Source: an uncultured Litorilinea sp. (GTDB lineage: Bacteria; Chloroflexota; Anaerolineae; Caldilineales; Caldilineaceae). Taken from it: a stretch of DNA of 11,210 nt. Below, piece after piece: positions 6,432-11,210 of this stretch. The position numbers were made by a program, and so were the translations under genes. The stretch's first letter is position 1; the number at the start of each line of letters is the position of its first letter. The DNA lies in NCBI GenBank assembly GCA_937922105.1, contig CAKZVN010000301.1, forward strand, positions 1-11,210. The letters are read 5' to 3'. Below the pieces are notes generated by a model. It had not been told where the DNA came from. It made no database searches and saw only the letters and a list, made by a program, of their open reading frames with translations.

Positions 6432-6659
6432 TTACGAATTGCTGGGAACAGGGGCGCGTACACCACCCTTGACCTGGACCGGGAAAGCCAGTTCCAACTT
6501 GGCGCATTCGTGACAGAGCAACTCGGAACCGGGAGCGTGGTCGCGGTGGCTATGCTCCGGGCAGACGCCCACGCCACAGCGCCGACAGATGCCCACCGCA
6601 GCCCGCGCGCCAAAGCGCGTGCCGCCCGGGTGATGTTGGTGGCAGTAGTAGCAGTGCAT
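6432..6659 (-). CDS. Small Cys/His-rich zinc-binding protein, DUF2180-like
   Basis: This is a 75-residue soluble protein. An upstream ATG at 6683 is in frame, but the ATG at 6659 is preferred: it has AAAGGAA at good spacing and gives the start MHCYYC, which matches the Met-x-Cys-Tyr-x-Cys opening I recall for DUF2180 proteins. Cysteines pair as C3-x2-C6, C25-x2-C28 followed by C33, and C49-x2-C52. Histidines at 36, 38, 41 and 50 complete likely zinc sites of a B-box or treble-clef type; VGICRRCGVGVCPEHSHRDH (22-41) is the core. It is the second gene of the ars operon, between arsR and acr3. No reaction can be assigned. A metal- or arsenite-binding or adaptor role is possible but is only inferred from cysteine content and position. 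Confidence 0.8.
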   Translation of the reverse strand: MHCYYCHQHHPGGTRFGARAAVGICRRCGVGVCPEHSHRDHAPGSELLCHECAKLELAFPVQVKGGVRAPVPSNS

Positions 6660-6686
6660 GAGGGATTCCTTTCTTGCCGCCATGCT

Positions 6687-6721
6687 GCGGCGTCCTTGAC
6701 AGCGGCGTACCCGGACGCCGC
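6687..6721 (-). promoter_or_regulatory. Candidate attenuator or RNA switch before the DUF2180-like gene
   Basis: On the minus strand GCGGCGTCC (6721-6713) can pair with GGACGCCGC (6695-6687) as a perfect 9-base stem with a 17-base loop. Part of the same segment, GCGGCGT (6721-6715), can instead pair with the nearer ACGCCGC (6708-6702). The two hairpins exclude each other. The element lies between the second ArsR-like dyad and the ribosome binding site of the DUF2180-like gene. No T-run is present, so any control would more likely be translational or Rho-based. Confidence 0.35.
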
Positions 6722-6739
6722 CGGTACATTGATTTGGAA

Positions 6740-6757
6740 CATGCAGAAGTTTGCATG
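6740..6757. promoter_or_regulatory. Second ArsR-like operator dyad
   Basis: CATGCA (6740-6745) and TGCATG (6752-6757) are perfect 6-base arms around a 6-base centre. Read on the minus strand, this 18-base site matches the plus-strand sequence of the dyad at the ars promoter (7184-7201) at 15 of 18 positions. It sits 15 bases past the arsR stop and about 80 bases before the DUF2180-like start. I found no convincing -35/-10 pair beside it, so it may be an auxiliary or roadblock site. Confidence 0.5.
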
Positions 6758-6772
6758 ACGCTTGCTAAACCA

Positions 6773-7156
6773 TTACCCGCCCGGCGTGAATTCCACTACC
6801 AGGGGGAGGGCGACGCGCACGCATTTGGGACAGCCGCAGCCGGATAGAACCGTATGCGCCGACTGCGCGTCCACCGGGCCGAGGATCGCGTCCAGCCAGG
6901 CGCGCACGCGCAGATCGCACACACAGTAATAGGTGTTCAGCCCGTCACGCGCATCACAGATCAGCCCGCCCTCGCGCAAAATGCGTAGCTGTTGCGAGAC
7001 ATAAGGTTGGGGCTTGCCCAGCAAGACTTCCAGATGGCAGACACACTCCGGAGCGCGGCGGATCGCGTCGAGAATGCGCAAGCGCTCCGGGTGGGCTAGC
7101 AGCTTGAGTTGGGCGCTCAACTGGACGAAATCAGGTTCGACGCTATTGACCTGCAT
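6773..7156 (-). CDS. arsR: ArsR-family arsenite-responsive repressor
   Basis: This is a 127-residue winged helix-turn-helix repressor of the ArsR/SmtB family that leaves DNA on binding As(III) and so derepresses the operon. ALKLLAHPERLRIL-like QLKLLAHPERLRIL lies at 16-29. The inducer motif ECVCHL (37-42, Cys38 and Cys40) corresponds to the ELCVCDL of classical ArsR. The recognition helix is KPQPYVSQQLRILREGGLI (48-66), followed by the wing DARDGLNTYYCV. Extra cysteines are at 67, 78 and 80, and a C-terminal CGCPKC sits at 107-112; these exceed the usual set. The start ATG follows GGAGAGG at seven bases. It is the first gene of the operon, with a dyad over the promoter that is probably its autoregulatory site. 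Another metal ion is possible, but the neighbours favour arsenite. Confidence 0.94.
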   Translation of the reverse strand: MQVNSVEPDFVQLSAQLKLLAHPERLRILDAIRRAPECVCHLEVLLGKPQPYVSQQLRILREGGLICDARDGLNTYYCVCDLRVRAWLDAILGPVDAQSAHTVLSGCGCPKCVRVALPLVVEFTPGG

Positions 7157-7180
7157 AGACCGGCCTCTCCGGCAACCACA

Positions 7181-7204
7181 CTACATGCAAAATTCTACAT
7201 ATAG
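7181..7204. promoter_or_regulatory. ArsR-like operator at the ars promoter
   Basis: A 24-base imperfect dyad, centred between 7192 and 7193, matches its own reverse complement at 18 of 24 positions. The core is ATGCAAAATTCTACAT (7185-7200). It overlaps the last bases of the -10 box and the predicted transcription start, and lies 25 bases before the arsR ATG. This is where an autoregulating ArsR would bind. A closely similar site recurs at 6740-6757. Confidence 0.6.
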
Positions 7205-7231
7205 TATAGGCGCGTGCGCGACCTGCTTCAA
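7203..7231 (-). promoter_or_regulatory. Promoter of the ars operon
   Basis: On the minus strand TTGAAG (7231-7226) and TATACT (7208-7203) are separated by exactly 17 bases. Both boxes are close to the sigma-70 consensus, in an AT-rich patch that stands out from the surrounding GC-rich DNA. The predicted start is near 7196, about 40 bases before the arsR ATG. Confidence 0.75.
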
Positions 7232-7240
7232 CCTGACATT

Positions 7241-7251
7241 TGTCCCGACTT
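7241..7251. repeat. Copy 1 of an 11-base motif shared by two intergenic regions
   Basis: TGTCCCGACTT occurs here and again at 9074-9084. Similarity extends loosely on both sides: a TCAAC upstream in both, and a TTGTGT-CT downstream in both, with an insertion here. It lies just upstream of the ars promoter, and flanking CTGACA/TGTCAG (7233-7238 and 7258-7263) could form a weak hairpin. Confidence 0.4.
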
Positions 7252-7302
7252 TGAGCCTGTCAGTCGTCCCGGCTTGTGTGCTCGACACTGCTTTCCACAA
7301 AA

Positions 7303-7338
7303 CAACCGGCTGCACGTAGAGTTCCATGCAGCCGGTTG
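7303..7338 (-). terminator. Intrinsic terminator of the thioredoxin-DsbD gene
   Basis: CAACCGGCTGCA (7303-7314) and TGCAGCCGGTTG (7327-7338) form a perfect 12-base stem with a 12-base loop. On the minus strand it is followed directly by TTTTGTGG, a short T-run. It starts 38 bases after the stop of the thioredoxin-DsbD fusion gene and upstream of the ars promoter, so it separates the two transcription units. The T-run is short, so termination efficiency is uncertain. Confidence 0.75.
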
Positions 7339-7375
7339 CGCAGTACAACGGTCGGTGTGTGAAGAGCAGGTAGAA

Positions 7376-8917
7376 TCAGCCGCTGCGTCGGTGGGCACGG
7401 TGCAGGGGCTTGCCGCTTTTGACGCCTGTCTTGAGCGCCGTCTTGGCGGGCTGCAACTCGCTGCCGATGTAGACACCGAAGCGAGGCAAGATTACCCGGT
7501 GCACCAGCAGGATCGCGCCCGTGGCAACCAGCGCTACGCCAAAGATGAGCAGCGCGCTGTCCAGTTCGTTCATCAGCGCCGGTTGATAGATCATGACCGC
7601 AGCCAAAACCAGCATCAACATGCCACCCACCAGTTTGAGAATGCGCCCATGCTTTTCTTCCAAACGGCTGGCGCGCAAGGTGAGCACCGCCACCAAGAAG
7701 ATCGCCATCTCGTCCATCTGGTAGATAAGCATATAGAGCAGCAAGAGCCAGCCGAATTCGCTTGCGGTCGCGGACTGGGCGGTGAGGAGGTTGGTCCACA
7801 ACACCGGGAAACCGGCAGTACACGAGAACTCCACCAGCGATACCCCCGCCGCCAGGACAACCGTCGCCGACACCAGTCCCCACCACGAATGACCGGCATC
7901 CAACACGCGGCGCATCTGAGCATAGAGGCCCGGCTTCTTCTCGTCGGCAATCGTAAAAGAGATGCCCTGGCGATACCAGAAGTAGTCTTTGATATTCACC
8001 ACGGCGAAGAAAAGCGCGACCAGCGCGACCAACACTTGCAGCCAGCCCACAAAGCTCAACACCGTAAACATGGTGAACAGACCGGCGATAAAGATGGCGT
8101 AGACCAGCGAGGTCACGGTCAAAAAGACCAACCCCACGACCAGCACCTTGCGCCGCGAGCCGGTGTGCAAGGTGAGCGCCAGCAGGACTGACAGCACCCA
8201 CAGCGAACAAGGATTGAAGCCGTCCACGAACGCAATGATGGCGGTGGAAACCAGCAACGACTGCCCAGCCAAGTTCACCGTGCCGAAGAACGGCAATTGG
8301 ATGGTGCCGGCTGCGGCGGGCAACACTTCCGGTGCAAGGAGTTCTGCGGCTGTCTCACCGCCGGCGGGGAGTTGCGCGACTTGGGCCGGAGCGGGGGAGG
8401 GCGCCTGCGTGGTCGGCGTCGCCGCGGGTACACCGGGCACAATCCCTGCGCCCGCATCGGGACAGCCGACCGCGCTGCACAGCGCCACCATGCCCTCCAT
8501 ATCCTGGCGGATGGGGTCGGCGAACCCGACCCAGTGGCGTGGGCCGATGAAGGTGGTAGGCACGCCTTGCGGCTCGAAGCCGTAAGCCGCCGCCATGAGG
8601 CGGAAGATTTGTTGGTTGACCGTATCGTGCCATACCTCATAGGCGCGCACTTGTACGTTGGGATAGCGCGCTTGCAAATCGGCCAAATAGACCTTTTGCG
8701 CCGCGCAATGGGGACAGCCGTCGCCCCAAAAGAAATAGATGACCACCGGCTCGCGGCTGGGCGCCACAGGAGTGGTTTCGCTGCTTTGGGGCAAGGCGGG
8801 GCGCGCGAAAACGGACTGGGGATAGAACAACAGGACGGTGGTGAGCGCCACCAGCAACAGACTGAACGGACGCAACCGGCGAACCATCCGCGCCGGCGCA
8901 GGCCAACGCTGGAACAT
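7376..8917 (-). CDS. Thioredoxin domain fused to DsbD/CcdA-like membrane domain
   Basis: This is a 513-residue envelope thiol-disulfide protein. The frame runs to 9064, but the ATG at 8917 (MFQRWPAPARM) has GGAAGGGAG upstream and directly precedes a signal or anchor segment (about 16-38). The exported thioredoxin-like domain (57-155) has active site GDGCPHCAAQK (Cys68, Cys71) and cis-proline GVPTTFIG (Pro120). A second pair, Cys147 and Cys152, lies near its end. A Pro/Ala-rich linker (160-205) leads to a membrane domain with about seven helices. That domain carries VDGFNPCSLW (Cys237) and EFSCTAGFP (Cys366), the cysteine pair that carries electrons across the membrane in CcdA/DsbD proteins. 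It probably passes cytoplasmic reducing power to its own outer thioredoxin domain. It is next to the ars operon but separated by a terminator, so a joint role is only inferred. Confidence 0.88.
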   Translation of the reverse strand: MFQRWPAPARMVRRLRPFSLLLVALTTVLLFYPQSVFARPALPQSSETTPVAPSREPVVIYFFWGDGCPHCAAQKVYLADLQARYPNVQVRAYEVWHDTVNQQIFRLMAAAYGFEPQGVPTTFIGPRHWVGFADPIRQDMEGMVALCSAVGCPDAGAGIVPGVPAATPTTQAPSPAPAQVAQLPAGGETAAELLAPEVLPAAAGTIQLPFFGTVNLAGQSLLVSTAIIAFVDGFNPCSLWVLSVLLALTLHTGSRRKVLVVGLVFLTVTSLVYAIFIAGLFTMFTVLSFVGWLQVLVALVALFFAVVNIKDYFWYRQGISFTIADEKKPGLYAQMRRVLDAGHSWWGLVSATVVLAAGVSLVEFSCTAGFPVLWTNLLTAQSATASEFGWLLLLYMLIYQMDEMAIFLVAVLTLRASRLEEKHGRILKLVGGMLMLVLAAVMIYQPALMNELDSALLIFGVALVATGAILLVHRVILPRFGVYIGSELQPAKTALKTGVKSGKPLHRAHRRSG

Positions 8918-9035
8918 GGGGACTCCCTTCCGGCAAAGCCGCGCGGCGGGCCGCACCCGGGGCGGCTCGGCGACCGGCCCGCCGGTCAAGTATCCTAGTG
9001 CAGGAAAGGGCAGCGGGCCATACGCGGCCTCTTCC

Positions 9036-9064
9036 ATTGTAGGACGCTTCACCCGGGCGAACAA
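9036..9064 (-). promoter_or_regulatory. Candidate promoter of the thioredoxin-DsbD gene
   Basis: On the minus strand TTGTTC (9064-9059) and TACAAT (9041-9036) are separated by 17 bases. The -10 box is close to consensus, but the -35 matches only at TTG. The predicted start near 9029 would give a leader of about 110 bases before the ATG at 8917. Confidence 0.35.
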
Positions 9065-9073
9065 TAGGTCAAC

Positions 9074-9084
9074 TGTCCCGACTT
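9074..9084. repeat. Copy 2 of the shared intergenic motif
   Basis: TGTCCCGACTT is repeated exactly from 7241-7251, again just upstream of a candidate promoter of a minus-strand gene (here ten bases beyond the -35 at 9059-9064). Confidence 0.4.
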
Positions 9085-9209
9085 CGGGCGGATTGTGTCC
9101 TGTGCGTATGGGGCGAATGGCCCTGCGCGCCCACTGGTAACCGGTTGTAGAACATGAAGGAAAATACGCGGTGATTTTCGAGGAAAATATAGAGCGCTGT
9201 AGAAATACC

Positions 9210-11210
9210 CTACCCGCCGTCGAGGGTGGTCTGAGTCGCTTCTTCGACAGTTACCAGCCAGCGGCGCAGTTTCTCGGCGAGTTCGCGACCCTGGATGGGT
9301 TTGGCGACGTAGTCGTCCATGCCTGCAGCCAGACAGCGCTCCCGATCCCCTTGCATGGCATGCGCGGTCATGGCAATGATGGGGATGGTGCGGTTGAGCG
9401 TTCCCGCCTGCCCGCTGCGGATGGCTTCGGTGGCGGCAAAGCCGTCTAAGACCGGCATCTGCACGTCCATCAACACCAGATCAAAGCGCGAAGTCAGCAA
9501 CGCCTGGATGGCGGCTTGCCCGTCCCCGACCGCCTGGGCGTGGATGCCCAGCTTCTCCAACAAGCGCAGCGCCACTTTCTGGTTGACCAGGTTATCCTCC
9601 ACCAGCAGCACGCGCGACGCGGGTGTGGGAGGTTCCCCGGTTGCCGGCGGGGGCGGCTCAACGGGAATCGGCTCTGTGCGCGCGGGCTGGGAAGCGTTGA
9701 CGCGACCATGCATTACACTCAGCAGTGTCTCGCGCAGTTGGCTGCGACGCACCGGTTTGGTCAGATAGGCGGCAAAGCCTTCGGTGAGCAGCCGTTGGGC
9801 ATCGCCGGGTCGTCCGCCGGAGGTCATCATCACCAGCCGGGTGGCTTGGAGGACGGGGTCCGCTTTGATCAAGCGCCCCAGCGTCTCGCCGTCCATCTCC
9901 GGCATGTGCATATCAGTGATGGCGAGCGGGAAGGGTAGCCCGGCGGCGTGCGCCTCGCGCAAGAGACGGAGTGCGGTTTCGCCGTCGGCGGCTTCGCTGT
10001 AGCGCATCCCCCAACCCTCCAGTTGGTCGCGCAGCAGTTGGCGATTGGTGGCGTTGTCGTCCACCGCCAAGACCGGCACACCCTGCAAGCCAAGCGCTTC
10101 GCCCGGTTGATCGTGTTGGGTTTGGGGCTGCAAGCCGAAGACCGCCGTGAACCAAAACTCGGAGCCTTGCCCGACTTGGCTGGTCACCCCGACGCTACCG
10201 TCCATCAGCTCCACCAACCGTTTGGTGATGGCGAGGCCCAGCCCGGTCCCGCCATAGCGCCGTGACATGGAGGCGTCCAATTGTTGGAAAGGCGAGAAGA
10301 GACGGTCGAGTTTGGCGGGGTCAATGCCGATGCCCGTATCGCGCACGACGAAATGCAACGTGACCTGGTCCTCGGTGCGCGCCGCACAAGTCACATGAAT
10401 GCTGACCTCGCCGGCAGCCGTGAACTTGACCGCGTTGTTGCCCAGATTGAGCAAGACTTGGCGCAGGCGCACGGGGTCGCCCTGCAAGGCGACGGGCACG
10501 TCCGGGGCGAGATAGGTCACCAATTCCAGTTGCTTGGCGTGCGCCAGCAGCGCCAACAAGTCGGCTACCTCTTCGACCACATCCTGCAAATTAAAGTCGA
10601 GGATTTCCAGATCGAGCTTGCCGGCTTCGATCTTGGAGAAATCCAGGATGTCGTTGATGACCGCCAGGAGCGCGTCGGCGCTGTTGCGCACAGTTTCGGC
10701 ATAGAAGCGCTGTTCAGGGGTCAGGTCCGTGTCGAGCAAGAGACCGGTCATGCCGATGACGCCGTTCATGGGCGTGCGAATCTCGTGGCTCATGTTGGCG
10801 AGGAATTGGCTCTTGGCGACGTTGGCGGCTTCGGCAGCTTGGCGCGCCTCGACCAGTTCCATCTCATAACGGCGACGGCGCTCGGCGTTGCGCAACAATT
10901 CCGCCATCACGCGCAAGAGTTGGATTTCGTCCTCGCTCCAGACGCGTTCCTCGCGCACAGCGTCGAACCCGATGAACCCCATACAATCGTCGCCCTGCCC
11001 CAGGGGGAGCGTGATCAACGTTTGGATGCCCTGGGGCGCCAGAATTTGGTAGAGATTGTCGTCCGGGGAAAGGTCGGCGACCCGTGGCACAAAGTAGGTT
11101 TCGCCGCGGCGGTGGGTCTCCACCCACTCCGGAATCATAGAGTTAGGCACGGCGCGCAGGTTGTCAATCTCCGGGGAGATTCCTTCGGCACACCACTCAT
11201 GGGTGTTGGA
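9210..11210 (-). CDS. Hybrid sensor histidine kinase with two receiver domains (5' end outside window)
   Basis: The frame stays open to the right edge, so the GTG at 11150 is internal; 666 residues are visible, numbered here from the edge. The first 100 or so residues are the end of a GAF sensor domain, including NTHEWCAEGI, GIQTLITLPLG and MGFIGFD. A short helical linker leads to HisKA, FLANMSHEIRTPMNGVIGMT, with the phospho-accepting His142. The HATPase has GNNAVKF (N box), DTGIGI (G1) and GGTGLGL (G2). Receiver 1 starts VLAVDDNATN, with Asp433 (ITDMHMPEMDG) and Lys485. A Pro-rich linker follows. Receiver 2 starts VLLVEDNLVNQ, with Asp582 (MDVQMPVLDG) and Lys637. The chain ends soon after, with no HPt domain, so any onward phosphorelay would need a separate HPt protein. 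The signal is unknown. Confidence 0.95.
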   Translation of the reverse strand, partial: SNTHEWCAEGISPEIDNLRAVPNSMIPEWVETHRRGETYFVPRVADLSPDDNLYQILAPQGIQTLITLPLGQGDDCMGFIGFDAVREERVWSEDEIQLLRVMAELLRNAERRRRYEMELVEARQAAEAANVAKSQFLANMSHEIRTPMNGVIGMTGLLLDTDLTPEQRFYAETVRNSADALLAVINDILDFSKIEAGKLDLEILDFNLQDVVEEVADLLALLAHAKQLELVTYLAPDVPVALQGDPVRLRQVLLNLGNNAVKFTAAGEVSIHVTCAARTEDQVTLHFVVRDTGIGIDPAKLDRLFSPFQQLDASMSRRYGGTGLGLAITKRLVELMDGSVGVTSQVGQGSEFWFTAVFGLQPQTQHDQPGEALGLQGVPVLAVDDNATNRQLLRDQLEGWGMRYSEAADGETALRLLREAHAAGLPFPLAITDMHMPEMDGETLGRLIKADPVLQATRLVMMTSGGRPGDAQRLLTEGFAAYLTKPVRRSQLRETLLSVMHGRVNASQPARTEPIPVEPPPPATGEPPTPASRVLLVEDNLVNQKVALRLLEKLGIHAQAVGDGQAAIQALLTSRFDLVLMDVQMPVLDGFAATEAIRSGQAGTLNRTIPIIAMTAHAMQGDRERCLAAGMDDYVAKPIQGRELAEKLRRWLVTVEEATQTTLDGG

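Larger units (their letters stand above)
8918..9209. other. Intergenic region between the histidine kinase and the thioredoxin-DsbD gene
   Basis: This 292-base gap holds the candidate promoter at 9036-9064 and the shared motif at 9074-9084. Just after the kinase stop, GAAAAT (9170s) and ATTTTC flank an 8-base loop. This AT-only hairpin is too weak to call a terminator. No gene with a credible start and ribosome binding site is seen here. Confidence 0.5.

Noticed and set aside
7214..8191. Long plus-strand open frame (325 codons) opposite the thioredoxin-DsbD gene
   Set aside because: It lies antisense to a gene with clear domain motifs. Its translation is rich in Gln, His, Arg and Asp with no recognisable motif, typical of a frame opposite GC-rich coding DNA.
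8918..9064. 49-residue N-terminal extension of the thioredoxin-DsbD protein
   Set aside because: The ATG at 8917 has a good ribosome binding site and a signal-like segment right after it. The extension would bury the signal peptide and overlaps the candidate promoter.
9170..9195. GAAAAT/ATTTTC hairpin just after the histidine kinase stop
   Set aside because: The stem is six AT-rich base pairs, too weak for an intrinsic terminator, and no T-run follows.

Overview
The window is high-GC bacterial DNA in which every supported gene lies on the minus strand, so the biological order runs from high to low coordinates. No rRNA, tRNA, CRISPR array, insertion sequence or phage gene is visible. The mix of genes suggests a member of the Chloroflexota or a Thermus-like lineage: a MoaD protein followed by a partner resembling the Thermus MoaD-related protein, an Acr3-type ars operon with a DUF2180-like zinc protein, and a GAF hybrid kinase. 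This placement is a tentative inference from gene content; no marker phylogeny was possible.

Layout in transcription order. (1) 11210-9210: a hybrid histidine kinase cut by the right window edge (GAF, HisKA, HATPase, two receiver domains). (2) 8917-7376: a secreted or membrane-anchored thioredoxin domain fused to a DsbD/CcdA-like membrane domain, with a candidate promoter upstream and a clear hairpin terminator downstream (7303-7338). (3) 7231-3556: a five-gene arsenic-resistance operon with a near-consensus promoter overlapped by an imperfect dyad, then arsR, a small Cys/His-rich DUF2180-like protein, an Acr3 arsenite exporter, an ArsP/DUF318-type permease, and a small CPKC thioredoxin-like protein. 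A second copy of the dyad lies just after arsR. (4) 3362-2752: a MoaD/ThiS-type ubiquitin-like protein whose stop overlaps the start of a second small protein that looks like the detached C-terminal half of the Thermus MoaD-related protein. (5) 2568-1459: alanine dehydrogenase with its own candidate promoter. (6) 1423-53: histidyl-tRNA synthetase, 35 bases after alanine dehydrogenase.

How the genes work together. In the ars operon, ArsR senses arsenite and releases the promoter. Acr3 exports arsenite, and the permease may export organic trivalent arsenic or a related compound. The CPKC protein may supply reducing thiols to the permease cysteines, and the zinc protein is unassigned. No arsenate reductase (arsC) is in the window. 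The neighbouring thioredoxin-DsbD fusion may share this thiol-redox theme, but it is separated from the operon by a terminator.

The observations most worth following are the duplicated ArsR-like operator, the split MoaD/DUF1952-like pair with displaced glycine tails, and the switch-like hairpin between the second operator and the DUF2180-like gene.
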